The notes: generated by a model not told the origin, from the letters alone. 64,000 bases of DNA from Lysobacter sp. M2-1 (GCF_022662495.1 NZ_JAKPBU010000001.1:1364001-1428000), one strand, 5' to 3'; shown: positions 36,684 to 47,505, counted from the first letter of the stretch. Numbers and translations: made by a program.

Positions 36684-38441
36684 TCAATGCACGGACTCCG
36701 ATTGCGGCGGCGGACACAGCTTGCACTGGATGTTGTCAGTGTCGCTGGCTGCCACCTTGCTGATGGCGCCATCGGCGGATGCCAGTGCTTCGTTGCTGAA
36801 CGTCGCTTCTTCAGGCTCCTCAGTGTCGTTGTCGGTGGCGGTCGGGATGTAGCAGTGGTCGATCGGCGTGATCGATGCGCCCGGCGCGAGTTCGCCGCCG
36901 CTGATCAGCGTAGTGCTCGGTGCGTTGGCCGGATCATCGACCAGTTCGATGTTGACCAGCTTTTCGTTCGAGGTGTTGGTCAGCGTGATCGTGTTGCACA
37001 CCTGCGGTTGCAGGGTGCCATCGACCTGTACCAGCAGGACCGTCTTGCACTCCTTCTCGACGTCGATCATCGGGGTGACGAGCAGTTCGCAGGTGTCTTC
37101 GGAAGACATCTGGTAGCCGTCCGTGATGTCGCGAGTGCCGCCCGGGGATGCCGATGCACGCGCGGTGACGTTGTTGAATACCGTGCTCTTGGTGTGATCG
37201 CACTCCAAGGTGGCCGTGACCGAGGCGCCAGCGGCCAGTTCGCCTTCCAAGATCTCCTTCAGCTCGTCCTTGTCGAGGTCATTGTCGACCACCGGCGAAA
37301 TCAGGCGGCAGGCCAGCACGCCCGTGTCCGCATCCGGGATTTCGATGTCTTCTTCAAACGCGGTGTTGAACACCGAGCCGAAGCCGTTGTTGGTCACGGT
37401 GACATCGAGCGTGGTGGTCAGGAACGTGCCGGTGGGATCGATCACCGGCGCCGTGCCGTCCTTGCACTTCTTGGTCACCAGGATGGAGCACAGGTTGAAG
37501 TCGCCCAGCGCGAAGTCCTTGAGTTCGGCAGTCTCAGAGTGCGAACTGCGTGTCTCAGCCATGAAGCTGGAGAAACACACTTCACCCAGTAGTGCTGTGA
37601 TGTCGATGCCGCCTTCGTAGAAGCTTTCCTGCGGGAAGGTGCCAGCGGGGCCGGACTTGGGCGTGTAGTTCCACGGGGCGGGTTGCGGACTGTTGTTGGT
37701 AGTTGCACATGCCGTGTCGCCATCGGTGCACACGGTGGTGCCGTTGGCCGCGGCGAAGGCAATCTCCTGCAGGTTGCCGAAATCGCCGCTCCCGTCGCCG
37801 ACCCACTTGAAGATCTGGATCTCGCTGCTGCTGCCGCCCTGGACGAAGTCGACCTGGATCAGCAAGTCGTTGACGATGTGCTCGCCGTCGAAGCCGCCAT
37901 TGTTGAGGGCCACATCATCCTGGAAGAACCAGAAGCCCAGCGCGGCGTCGCCGTTGTTGGCAAAGCGGTCGGCGCCGAAGTAGATAATGAGGTGGTTGGG
38001 CGTCGTCGGATCGTCGTCGTGGTCGACGGAGTAGGGCTTCGCGTAGGCGTTGGTGATGTTGTCCTTGTCAGGAGTGACTTTGGAGGTCATGCGCTCCCAG
38101 GTGAGGATGGTGTCGATGTCCTTGTTGCTGCCCTTCCAAGCGCTGGTTTCTTTGCCACCGGCGGCGTTGGGTCCGTCGTTGACGAAGGTCTTGTCTGGGC
38201 CGGGGACGGGAACGCCGTTGACGATAGGAGCCAGCGCAGAGTCCCAGTCGTCCAGGGCACTGGTCTTCACGGCGTTGCCATCCAGCTCAAATGGGGAATT
38301 CAGGAGGGGAGATGCATCGTCATGCACTGCTTGGGCTGGCTGGGGCGCAAACACCATGACGCTGGCCAACACCAGGCCAATGGCGATACCCAAGGTGGCG
38401 GTCAGCCAGCTGGGCTTCCAGTTGAAGGTTTGATTGGCCAT
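36684..38441 (-). CDS. Secreted acidic protein with two DUF11-like Ig domains, function unknown
   Basis: A 585-residue exported protein. The signal peptide (ATLGIAIGLVLASVMVFA) is cleaved near AQA (about residue 38). A globular part of about 285 residues has many Asp/Asn residues and motifs such as DDWDSALAPIVNG and LGFWFFQDDVALNNGGF. Two consecutive beta-sandwich repeats start at about 324 (VTKKCKDG) and 457 (VEKECK); each has a conserved N-terminal Cys-Lys and later CxxxVxNxVTA-like segments, resembling DUF11. The end is CPPPQSESVH, with no sorting motif. Third-position GC looks lower than in neighbours. GAGG precedes the ATG at 38441. It is divergent from a LuxR-type regulator that may control it. 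Possibly surface or matrix material; not assigned. Confidence 0.72.
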   Translation of the reverse strand: MANQTFNWKPSWLTATLGIAIGLVLASVMVFAPQPAQAVHDDASPLLNSPFELDGNAVKTSALDDWDSALAPIVNGVPVPGPDKTFVNDGPNAAGGKETSAWKGSNKDIDTILTWERMTSKVTPDKDNITNAYAKPYSVDHDDDPTTPNHLIIYFGADRFANNGDAALGFWFFQDDVALNNGGFDGEHIVNDLLIQVDFVQGGSSSEIQIFKWVGDGSGDFGNLQEIAFAAANGTTVCTDGDTACATTNNSPQPAPWNYTPKSGPAGTFPQESFYEGGIDITALLGEVCFSSFMAETRSSHSETAELKDFALGDFNLCSILVTKKCKDGTAPVIDPTGTFLTTTLDVTVTNNGFGSVFNTAFEEDIEIPDADTGVLACRLISPVVDNDLDKDELKEILEGELAAGASVTATLECDHTKSTVFNNVTARASASPGGTRDITDGYQMSSEDTCELLVTPMIDVEKECKTVLLVQVDGTLQPQVCNTITLTNTSNEKLVNIELVDDPANAPSTTLISGGELAPGASITPIDHCYIPTATDNDTEEPEEATFSNEALASADGAISKVAASDTDNIQCKLCPPPQSESVH

Positions 38442-38641
38442 GTTCGTAGTCCTCGCCGGTTTGGGGGGCGCAGCCGCCCGGACAGACCGGGCTGCGGGCG
38501 CTGGCACAGTGCGGCGCAGGTCGGGGGGAAAAAATCCTGATATCGGGTGATGGGGGATGTGACCGGTTCTGTGGAGCGACGGCGTTCTGGGGGTGTCCGG
38601 CTAATTTGGGCGACGGAAACCTTCGCTCACGGGGTTCCGAT

Positions 38642-39292
38642 ATGGCAGCGATGCCAGTACTGGCGATCGGATTCGACCCGGTGTGGCGGGCGCGGATGCA
38701 GCGCTTGCTCGCCACGCGGGGCGAGCTGGACTGGCTGGGGGCCTACGCCCCAAAGCAGCCGCGCCGCAGCGGCCATAGCGTCCCGGCGTTGCTGCTGCTG
38801 GACGGTGACGATCCGCTAATTGAGCGCGAACGCCGACGTCCATTGCTGCCGGCGCCGCGGCGGCTGTACTTCTACCGGCATCCCAACGTGGCGGCACTCC
38901 AGCACTGCATCACCAGCGAGGCCAATGCCTGCCTGGACAAGGATGCGTCGCCGGACACGGTGTTGCGCGCAATCCACGCTGCCGAGTCAGGCTTGTTCGT
39001 GGTGGCGCCGGAGTTGTTGCTGCGGGCAATGCACGAAGGCGGCGAAGTGCCGATGCCGGCGCCGGCTGATCCACCGGGCGACTGGTCGGCGCTGACCGAG
39101 CGTCAACGCGAGATCGTGCGCTGGGCCGCGCGCGGGATGAGCAACAAGCAAATCGCGCGCCAACTTGGGATCAGCCCGGAAACGGTAAAAACCCATTTGC
39201 ACCATGTGTTCGAGCACGAAGGCATCAGTGGCCGCGTCGCTTTGCTTGTCGCGCATCTCGACGACATCGAAGCGCAAGTGCGCACAACCTGA
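38642..39292 (+). CDS. LuxR-type DNA-binding regulator with degenerate receiver domain
   Basis: A 216-residue protein. The C-terminus (about 150-210) is a clear LuxR/FixJ helix-turn-helix: LTERQREIVRWAARGMSNKQIARQL and ISPETVKTHLHHVF. The N-terminal 130 residues follow receiver topology: LLLLDGDDP could hold the phosphoacceptor, and CLDKDASPDTVLRAIHAAESG matches the receiver end, where the usual KD/KP Lys is in DKD. The acidic pocket near residue 10 is missing (AIGFDPVWRARM), so phosphorylation is doubtful. No kinase is adjacent. The ATG at 38642 opens the receiver directly. It is divergent from the acidic secreted protein gene, its likely target. Confidence 0.85.
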   Translation: MAAMPVLAIGFDPVWRARMQRLLATRGELDWLGAYAPKQPRRSGHSVPALLLLDGDDPLIERERRRPLLPAPRRLYFYRHPNVAALQHCITSEANACLDKDASPDTVLRAIHAAESGLFVVAPELLLRAMHEGGEVPMPAPADPPGDWSALTERQREIVRWAARGMSNKQIARQLGISPETVKTHLHHVFEHEGISGRVALLVAHLDDIEAQVRTT

Positions 39293-39336
39293 CGTGCGTT
39301 GGCTTGGGCGGCGGTGACGTCCGCCCGCGGCTGCCT

Positions 39337-39681
39337 TCAGGCAGCCGTGACATCCCGCAGTTCCCAGCCGCTGCCGGCCAGCAGGCGCAGGCGATGTTTG
39401 AGCACGGCGCCCGGCAGCGTGGTGGTGACGACCAGATCGATGTGCACATGATCCTGCTGACCATGCACGGTCGCGTCCGGATCGGTTGCGCCCAACGTCG
39501 GATCCACGGCGTCCGGGTCCTCCTGTCCCGCGCGCCAGCGCTCGAACAGCACGTCGCTGCGCAGCGCGTCCTGCAACTGCGCGGCGAATCCGTCCGCGCC
39601 CTGCGCGGAGAACGAGCATGCGCTGTCGCTGCCGCGCGCCTTCTGCGGGTCGGGAAGGCTGAGGTAATAGCGAGTCGCCAT
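39337..39681 (-). CDS. Small conserved-type hypothetical protein
   Basis: A 114-residue soluble protein starting MATRYYLSLPDPQKARGSD and ending SGWELRDVTAA. It has no recognisable motif, signal or membrane segment. Composition and third-position GC look coding, and the central run DPDAVDPTLGATDPDATV is acidic. The ATG at 39681 is preferred to one 45 bases upstream because the latter adds a Cys-rich lead with no support. It converges on the LuxR gene and is followed upstream by degV at 39777. Function unknown. Confidence 0.55.
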   Translation of the reverse strand: MATRYYLSLPDPQKARGSDSACSFSAQGADGFAAQLQDALRSDVLFERWRAGQEDPDAVDPTLGATDPDATVHGQQDHVHIDLVVTTTLPGAVLKHRLRLLAGSGWELRDVTAA

Positions 39682-39776
39682 GGTCGCATCCCCGTGCAAA
39701 GCCAGGGAACAGATTAGCGAATGCATGTTAGCGGCATATCAACGCAGCGGCCCGTCGCCGCGATCCGCGCAGATGT

Positions 39777-40718
39777 CTAGTCGAATGCCGCGGCCTCGCC
39801 TGCGAAGCCCGCGACCAGCGCGCCCTTGCCCACGTTGACCATGCCGGTCAGGCTCATCACGCTTTCGAACACTTCGACATTGTGTTCGGCGCAGACGTCG
39901 ATCAGGCGCGAGTAGCCCGGCAGGGCACGCATCGCCTCCAGTTCCCCGCCATAGCTCAGCGCGACCGTGGGCGTCATCAGTCCGGCGGCCACGCGCCTGC
40001 CGACGAAGCCGAATAGGCGCTCGGCCGCGGCTTCGAACCCCTTCACCTTCGCGACCGGACCGGTCTCGCCGCGGTGGCAGTGCAGGATCGGCTTGATGTC
40101 GAGCGCAGTGCCCATGGCCGCGCTCAGGAAACTCACGCTGCGGTCGCCGCGACGCCGGATCCGGTTGCGCAGGTGGTGCAGGTCCGGCGGGACCATGTAC
40201 CCGTGCGTATGCATCGCCAGGTTCTCCAGCCGCGCGCGGATCTTGGGCGCGCCTTCGCTGGCCGCGCGCAGGCGGGCGGCTTCCACCGCCAGCACGCCGG
40301 AGGCGGCAAACACGTTCTGGCTGTCCACCACCCGCAACGAGAACGGCGTGGCGTTGCCCGCGGCCGCCCGCACCGGCTTGTAGTCGTTGAGGATCGAGAA
40401 GCTGGCCTGCATCGCGTTCTCGTAGATCGCGCTGCGGGTCCGGGTCATGGTGATGCAGAACACATAGTCGTAGTCGAGCACCAGCCGCGACAGGAACAGG
40501 TCGTGGATCTGCTGCACCGTGAACGGCGTGGTGTCGGCCTCGGCCGCGCGTGCGGCGACGTCGCCGCTGAGGAAATTCAGCGCGGCTTCCTCGTTGCGGG
40601 TGTCGGCGAGGACGGCGTTGCCGATCTGCACCGTGACCGGCAGGATGGTGACGTGCTCCTGCTCGTAGAACGAGGGGGGCAGGTCGATCGAAGAGTCGAC
40701 CACGATTCCGATGCGCAT
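39777..40718 (-). CDS. DegV family fatty-acid-binding protein
   Basis: A 313-residue protein of the DegV family (PF02645), two-domain carriers that hold a single fatty acid. In Gram-positives they are the FakB partners of fatty-acid kinase; in proteobacteria the partner is unclear. Family features are the opening IGIVVDSSIDLPPSF, LPVTVQIGN, the TPFTVQQI loop, ITMTRTRSAIYENA and DIKPILHCHRGETGPVAKVKG near 220. Length is a little above average. The ATG at 40718 puts IVVDSS at residue 4 as usual. No fatty-acid kinase gene is in the window. Confidence 0.9.
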   Translation of the reverse strand: MRIGIVVDSSIDLPPSFYEQEHVTILPVTVQIGNAVLADTRNEEAALNFLSGDVAARAAEADTTPFTVQQIHDLFLSRLVLDYDYVFCITMTRTRSAIYENAMQASFSILNDYKPVRAAAGNATPFSLRVVDSQNVFAASGVLAVEAARLRAASEGAPKIRARLENLAMHTHGYMVPPDLHHLRNRIRRRGDRSVSFLSAAMGTALDIKPILHCHRGETGPVAKVKGFEAAAERLFGFVGRRVAAGLMTPTVALSYGGELEAMRALPGYSRLIDVCAEHNVEVFESVMSLTGMVNVGKGALVAGFAGEAAAFD

Positions 40719-40801
40719 GCGCTCTGGTCCGGCGGAACTGCAGGCCCGCAAACTACCGCATCGCGATCAGGCGCGCATGCGGCGGTGCAATGCGTTACAG
40801 G

Positions 40802-41434
40802 CTAGCGGCGCCGCACCCCGACCGGAAGCGAGGCGAGGCGACGCATCTGCGCATCGTCGAACAGCGCTGGGTCGCGCAGCGCCTCCAGGGCGAACGCGTG
40901 CGCATCATTGCCCCAGAACAGCAGGTTGCCGACGGCCAGCGTCGGCACGCCGAAGACGCCGGCCTGCAGCGCTTCCTCGGTGTTCTGGCGCAGGGCCTGC
41001 TTCACCGCGGCGTCGGCCGGCAACGCCGGGTCCATGCCGAGCCGGGCGCACACGGGCGCAAGCGCCTCGACGCTGTCGCCGGCCCGGCCCTGCACCCAGA
41101 TCCAGTCGAAGATCGCATCGATCGCCTCCACCGAGGCCCCGGCCGCAATCCCCAGCCGCAGTGCCGCAAGCGGGTTGAACGGGTGTGCGGGCGGGAACAC
41201 GAGCGGTACGCCTGCGCGCCGCGCCTGCCAGAGCACGTAGCGATAGGTGAACTCGCGCTTCCCTGGAATCTCCGCGGGGCCCTTGTGTCCATGCGCATCG
41301 AGCACCGTCGCGAACAGGATCGGCACGCACGCGACCTCGCGTTCGCCCATCAGCGCCCGCACCTTGGGCCAATGCAGATAGGCGAACGGCGAAATGAAGT
41401 CGAAATACCAGCGGATCGGCGGCGCGTCGCTCAT
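40802..41434 (-). CDS. 2-hydroxychromene-2-carboxylate isomerase / kappa-class GST-like protein
   Basis: A 210-residue DsbA-fold protein of the HCCA isomerase family. WYFDFISPFAYL at residues 9-20 has Ser where DsbA has Cys, the mark of glutathione-using kappa-class members. FGVPTLAVGNLLFWG provides the cis-Pro loop. The characterised enzyme isomerises an intermediate of naphthalene breakdown using glutathione, but no aromatic pathway lies nearby, so the physiological reaction is open. It is four bases downstream of the DUF1761 gene on the same strand and probably cotranscribed. Confidence 0.88.
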   Translation of the reverse strand: MSDAPPIRWYFDFISPFAYLHWPKVRALMGEREVACVPILFATVLDAHGHKGPAEIPGKREFTYRYVLWQARRAGVPLVFPPAHPFNPLAALRLGIAAGASVEAIDAIFDWIWVQGRAGDSVEALAPVCARLGMDPALPADAAVKQALRQNTEEALQAGVFGVPTLAVGNLLFWGNDAHAFALEALRDPALFDDAQMRRLASLPVGVRRR

Positions 41435-41438
41435 TGCG

Positions 41439-41846
41439 TCAATGCCATAGCCCCAGGATCAGTCCGTACAGGGCGAACTGCAGGGTGTGGTAGCTGGCAT
41501 CGATCAGCCACAGCTTGAGCGAGCGTCCGGCGAAGGCGTAGTTGATGCCGAAGCTGGTGGCCACGTACGCCAGCCCGACCATCAAGCCGGCATGCACCGC
41601 GTGGTGCATCTCCGGGCGCGGCCCGAGGAACCAGGCGAAGGCGAAAGCAGCAGCCAGCGAGGCGATGGCCGCGGTGCCGAACACCCGCGCCGGATGGCCG
41701 TTGGGCTTGTCCGGGTCCACGCCCGCTTCCCGGCACCAGACGCGCTTGAACAGCGGCCCGTACCAGATTCCGCCAAGCACGAAAGCCGATGCTGCCGCGA
41801 CCAGCACAGCCCATAGATTGAGATCGGGCATGTTGAGTTCCGGCAT
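41439..41846 (-). CDS. DUF1761 small integral membrane protein
   Basis: A 135-residue protein with four predicted membrane segments (about 10-28, 58-73, 84-104, 116-133). FVLGGIWYGPLFKRVWCREAG near the N-terminus is typical of DUF1761. Function is unknown for the family. It immediately precedes the HCCA-isomerase-like gene. The gap to the divergent diguanylate cyclase is about 103 bp. Confidence 0.82.
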   Translation of the reverse strand: MPELNMPDLNLWAVLVAAASAFVLGGIWYGPLFKRVWCREAGVDPDKPNGHPARVFGTAAIASLAAAFAFAWFLGPRPEMHHAVHAGLMVGLAYVATSFGINYAFAGRSLKLWLIDASYHTLQFALYGLILGLWH

Positions 41847-41949
41847 GGTGTTCTCCCCAGCGTGGTTGCCCCGCGGCGCAGCTTACTCCGGGCCGCTTGC
41901 TGACACCGCCGCATCGTCCGACACTGCGAGCCTGGCTGGGGGATCGACC

Positions 41950-43560
41950 ATGGCGCGCGTGCTGTTCTGCTGGCTGGCTGCGTGTCTGCTGGGTCTGGTA
42001 TCGGGGCAGGTGGGCGCGCAGCCGAGCGGCATCGTCCAGATCAGTCCCGAAGGCCATTCGGGCGGGCCGCCAACCACGGCGCGCGTGATGCTGCTGACCG
42101 GTGCGGTGCAGGGCAGCGGACAGTGGGTCGTGCGACCCGTGCCTGCCGCTGGCCCACGCCTGTTGCTGGTCTATCACCCCTACAGTGCGCGCGTGACGGT
42201 TGCGCGTGCGGGCGGCCCGGCCCAGACGAAAACCGTCTTCGATCGCCAGCTGGACCCGCGCTTCTCGCGCCGCGCACTGGTGTTTCCGTTCGAGGGCGAC
42301 CAGCCGCTGGTGGTGTCGGTGCAGGGCGCGCGCTATCCGCTGCAGGTGCAGGTGCTCGGGCCCGACGAGCATCTGGCCACCGACCTGGTCCACGTCAGGG
42401 TGGTCTCGGTCGTGGTCGGCGTGCTGGTCGGCATCGCCCTGGTCGTCATCCTGTTCTGGCTGCTGCTGCGCGAACGCGTCTACCTGCTGTACTCGGCGAC
42501 AATGGCGCTGCAGCTGCTGTATCTGCTGTGCGCCTATGGCGAAGCGTATGCGCTGCCTGGCCTGCGCGAACTGGCCCGCTTCGGCGCGCCCGGCATCTGG
42601 ACCGTCGCCACCCTGTCGACCGTGGTCTCGTCGCTGTTCCTGATCGAACTGGCCGACCTGGACACCTATACGCCCCGGCTGAGCCGGCTGTTGCGCTGGA
42701 TCGGCGCCTGGACGCCTGCGCTGCTGCTGGTGCCGCTGTGGCTACCCTGGCCGGCGGACAAGAGCTGGTTTCCGAACGTCGGCAACCTGCTGCTGCTGGT
42801 CGCCAACGTGCTCGGTCTGCTGGCGCTGGCCAACGCCTGGCGCCGGGGCAACCGGCGCGCTGCGTATGCGCTGCTGGCCTGGGTACCGCTGGTGGTGTTG
42901 TCCACCGCGCGGGCGGTGCAGCTGTCGACTGGCGCACCGCTCGGGCCGGCGGTCGAGTACGGCCTGCCCGTGGTGCTGGCGCTCGCGGCGGTACTACTGG
43001 TCCTGATCCTGGCCGACCGGATGCTTGCGGTACGGCGCGAACGCGACGACGCGCAGGCGGTCGCCGAACGCGACGTGCTGACCGGCGTGTTCAACCGCCA
43101 GGGCATCGAACGCCAGCTCGAGCGCGAAATGGCCGAAGCGCGCCACACCGACGGCGATCTTTCCCTGCTGTTCCTGGACCTGGATCACTTCAAGCAGATC
43201 AACGACACCCACGGTCACGCCGTGGGCGATGCCTGCCTGCGCGCGATGGTGCGCGCGTCGGTCGGCGAAATGCAGCACCTGGATACCATCGGCCGCCTGG
43301 GCGGCGAGGAATTCCTGGTGCTGTTGCCCGGCAGCAACCGCAGACACGCGCGCGATGCCGCCGAGCGCATCCGCCGCACCATCGAAACCCGCTGCGCCAC
43401 CGTCGCGGACCGGCCGGTTGCGCTGACGCTCAGCATCGGGGTGGCCGAATTCGGCCACAACGACACGCGCGAAGCCCTGTTGCGTCGCGCCGATCAGGCG
43501 CTGTACGAAGCCAAGCGCAGCGGACGCAACCGGGTGGTGGTCAGCGCCGCCGAAGCCTAG
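41950..43560 (+). CDS. Membrane diguanylate cyclase with 7TM sensory region (GGDEF)
   Basis: A 536-residue inner-membrane enzyme making cyclic di-GMP from GTP. A signal peptide (residues 1-24) leads to a periplasmic beta domain (about 25-150, 7TMR-DISM-like). Seven hydrophobic segments (about 153-355) and a short coiled region follow, then the GGDEF domain (about 370-536). The active loop is GGEEF at 451-455, a functional variant, with DLDHFKQINDTHGHAVGD supplying metal and GTP contacts. The RxxD inhibitory site is absent (LDTI at that place), so product inhibition is unlikely. Its stop overlaps the convergent amidohydrolase stop by four bases. Confidence 0.92.
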   Translation: MARVLFCWLAACLLGLVSGQVGAQPSGIVQISPEGHSGGPPTTARVMLLTGAVQGSGQWVVRPVPAAGPRLLLVYHPYSARVTVARAGGPAQTKTVFDRQLDPRFSRRALVFPFEGDQPLVVSVQGARYPLQVQVLGPDEHLATDLVHVRVVSVVVGVLVGIALVVILFWLLLRERVYLLYSATMALQLLYLLCAYGEAYALPGLRELARFGAPGIWTVATLSTVVSSLFLIELADLDTYTPRLSRLLRWIGAWTPALLLVPLWLPWPADKSWFPNVGNLLLLVANVLGLLALANAWRRGNRRAAYALLAWVPLVVLSTARAVQLSTGAPLGPAVEYGLPVVLALAAVLLVLILADRMLAVRRERDDAQAVAERDVLTGVFNRQGIERQLEREMAEARHTDGDLSLLFLDLDHFKQINDTHGHAVGDACLRAMVRASVGEMQHLDTIGRLGGEEFLVLLPGSNRRHARDAAERIRRTIETRCATVADRPVALTLSIGVAEFGHNDTREALLRRADQALYEAKRSGRNRVVVSAAEA

Positions 43561-44953
43561 CGACCCTGCGCGGGGTAGGCGCGCGGCAGGCCGCCGGCTT
43601 CCGCAGGCGTGAGCCCGTGCAGATAGCGATCGCGCAGCTCGGTCTGGCGCGAGCGCATCGGGATCGCACGCCCATCCAGCCACACCTGCTGCGCCAGGCT
43701 GCTCACTTCCAGCGGATCGCCGCTCCACAGCACCAGGTCGGCCCGGCGCCCCGGTGCGATCTCGCCGATCTGGTCGGCCACGCCCAACGCTTCGGCCGGC
43801 ACCGAGGTCAACCCGGCCAGGCCGGCTTCCCAGGGCAGGCCATTGGCCACCGCATTGCCGGCCAGCTGGCGCACCTTGCGCGCGTTGTGCGAGGCATCGC
43901 CCGATTGGGTGAAGCCGACACGCACGCCCGCGGCCTGCAGCCGCGCGGCATTCTCCATCGTCGCGCCGATACGGTCGAAGTTGCCGGGCAGGTTGGCCAA
44001 CGGGTCGACGAAGACGGGCACCTTGGCGGCGGCCAGCTGCGGCGCCAGCCGCCAGGCTTCGGCACCGCCGGAAATGGCGATGCGCACGTTGCGCCGCTGC
44101 GCCCAGCGCAGCAGCTGGCGGATGTCGGCGGCGCGATCGATGCGCACCATCACCCGGCCACCGCCGCCGAAGTATTTCGCCAGGGTCGCGCGGCCCGCGG
44201 GCGTGAGCAGGGCCATGCTCGAATCCTGGCCGATGCGGCCGCGCGATTCATCGATCAGCTGGTCGAGCAGCATCCACTGCGCGGCGCGCGATTCGCCGGT
44301 CAACTCCGCCGCCCCGCTGCCCAGGTCCACGAACAGCACGTGCGCGCCGATCGGGTCGGCGCTGCCGTCGAGCCGGACAACGCCGCCCTGTCCGCCGATG
44401 ATCGAGCCACCGGCGGCGGTGCCGGCGCCCAACAGGGTCCAGCCGATGCCTTCGACCCGCGCCACCGGCACCAGCAGCGAGTCGGGGTTGTAGGCCAGGG
44501 TCACGTCGAACTCCGGGCGCACCGTCATGTGCTTGGCGTCGGCCCCGAGCGCGAGCGAACCATCGGTGGTGGCGTCTTCGCCCGAGACTTCCTCGATGCC
44601 GATGCCGGTGATGCCGCCGAACAGCGCCGGCGTGACCGGCCGTCCCTGCGCGTCGACCACCTGGGCATCGCCCGCCGCCAGGCCGGTACCAACGGCGGCG
44701 ATGCGCCCGCCGCGCACCAGTACGTCCGCGTTCTGCAGCGTGCCGCGTGACGTCGCCGTATGCACGGTGGCATTGCGGATCAATACGTCTTGGGCGAGGG
44801 TAGGGCTGGCGACAAGCACGGTTGCGAGCACACAGGCGACCAGCCATAGCGGTCGTGGGAGCGGCTTCAGCCGCGAATGCTTTTCGTCGCAGGAGCATTC
44901 GCGGCCAAGACCGCTCCCACGCTGGCCGTTCGGACACTCGGCGCCGACACGTG

Positions 44954-44957
<4 letters not shown>
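43557..44957 (-). CDS. Amidohydrolase-like protein lacking the HxH metal motif, with REPIN-extended signal peptide
   Basis: A 466-residue exported member of the amidohydrolase superfamily. Typical edges are present: VLIRNATVHTATSRGTLQNADVLVRGGRIAAVG near the start and LGVADQIGEIAPGRRADLVLWSGDPLE near the end. Where active members read PGLIDxHxH, this one has TPALFGGITGIGIEE, and no other clear His cluster is seen, so it may be non-catalytic. The ATG at 44957 overlaps the upstream amidohydrolase stop (ATGA). Residues about 13-35 are encoded by a 66-bp REPIN inserted before the signal-peptide core LWLVACVLATVLVASPTLAQ, giving a 36-residue N-region. Export of this form is untested. Confidence 0.78.
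44855..44920. repeat. GTGGGAGCGG-type REPIN inside the amidohydrolase-like gene
   Basis: GTGGGAGCGGCTTCAGCCGC at 44855 and its near-complement ending 44920; inner GCGAATGC / GCATTCGC also pair. It is 66 bp, 22 codons, in frame within the signal-peptide N-region. Confidence 0.88.
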
Positions 44958-46381
<1,424 letters not shown>

Positions 46382-46707
46382 GGCGGTTCCCCGGGAACGA
46401 TCAGGAAACCTAGCCGCTGCGCGTCGTGCTGCCAAGCCTGACGATGGTCATGGGACGGTGTGACGAAATACCTGCGTGCTCGGTGAGCGTCCTTCGACTT
46501 CGCTGCGCTACGCTCAGGACCAACGGTCCAATACTCCCCGTTCGCCCTGAGCGTAGGGGCCGGAGGCTCCGAAGTCGAAGGGCTTGGAACAAACGGCTTC
46601 GTCCCTTCTGGAAACATTGGTCCCCGGATCAAGTCCGGGGCAGGCTCTGAGCGTAGGCGCGCAGCGCCGAAGTCGAAGGACTCGGGGCAGCGGTTTAAGC
46701 TAGGCGC
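46382..46707. repeat. 326-bp intergenic region made largely of palindromic repeats
   Basis: One arm CCTTCGACTTCGCTGCGC...CTCAGGAC lies at 46491-46520. Inverted arms occupy 46543-46582 and 46643-46680, with CCCCGGATCAAGTCCGGGG at 46622-46640 between them. This is the same family that interrupts pullulanase. No gene is supported. The first 100 bases hold the promoter side of the amidohydrolase gene, without a clear consensus box. Confidence 0.8.
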
Positions 46708-47484
46708 ATGAAGGAAAAGTCCCAGATCGTCGACAACTGGCTGCCGCGCTACACCGGCGTCCCGCTGGATGGGTTCGGCGAGCACATCCTGCTGACCAAT
46801 TTCGGCGGTTATCTCGGCCATTTCAGCCGGCTGACCGGTGCCGAGGTCGTCGGCATCGACCGGCCGATGCCCAGCGCCACCGCCGACGGCATCACCATGA
46901 TCAATTTCGGCATGGGCAGCCCCAACGCCGCGACCATGATGGACCTGCTCTCGGCCATCGCGCCCAAGGCGGTGCTGTTCCTGGGCAAGTGCGGCGGCCT
47001 CAAGCGCAAGAACCAGCTCGGCGACCTGGTGCTGCCGATCGCGGCGATCCGCGGCGAAGGCACCAGCAACGACTATCTGCTGCCGGAGGTCCCGGCATTG
47101 CCGGCGTTCGCCCTGCAGCGCGCGGTGTCGACCATGATCCGCGACCTGGGCCACGACTACTGGACCGGCACCGTCTACACCACCAACCGGCGCGTGTGGG
47201 AACACGACGATGCGTTCAAGGAACGCCTGCGGCTGATGCGCTGCATGGCGATCGACATGGAAACCGCCACCATCTTCGCCGCCGGATTCGCCAACCGCAT
47301 CCCCTGCGGCGCGCTGCTGCTGGTCAGCGACCAGCCGATGGTGCCGGAAGGCGTCAAGACCGAGGCCTCGGACGCGAAGGTCAGCGCGGAGTACGTCGAG
47401 CGCCACATCCAGATCGGCATCGAGGCGCTACGCCTGATCCGCCGGCACGGCAAGTCGGTCAAGCACCTGCGGTTCGACGAGTGA
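46708..47484 (+). CDS. amn: AMP nucleosidase, short form
   Basis: A 258-residue nucleoside-phosphorylase-fold enzyme that hydrolyses AMP to adenine and ribose 5-phosphate. It matches the short AMP nucleosidase class seen in Bacteroidetes and xanthomonads, lacking the N-terminal domain of E. coli Amn (about 480 residues). Motifs are INFGMGSPNAATMMDLL, LFLGKCGGLKRK, the late catalytic segment MAIDMETATIFAAGF and LLLVSDQPMVPEGVK. The ATG at 46708 opens directly into the conserved region. No partner gene is adjacent. Confidence 0.88.
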   Translation: MKEKSQIVDNWLPRYTGVPLDGFGEHILLTNFGGYLGHFSRLTGAEVVGIDRPMPSATADGITMINFGMGSPNAATMMDLLSAIAPKAVLFLGKCGGLKRKNQLGDLVLPIAAIRGEGTSNDYLLPEVPALPAFALQRAVSTMIRDLGHDYWTGTVYTTNRRVWEHDDAFKERLRLMRCMAIDMETATIFAAGFANRIPCGALLLVSDQPMVPEGVKTEASDAKVSAEYVERHIQIGIEALRLIRRHGKSVKHLRFDE

Positions 47485-47505
47485 TGCGCTGTTCCAGGCC
47501 GCTTC

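Noticed and set aside
36684-38441. Acidic secreted protein as an adhesin with a sorting signal
   Set aside because: No LPXTG, PEP-CTERM or autotransporter barrel at the C-terminus; left as function unknown.
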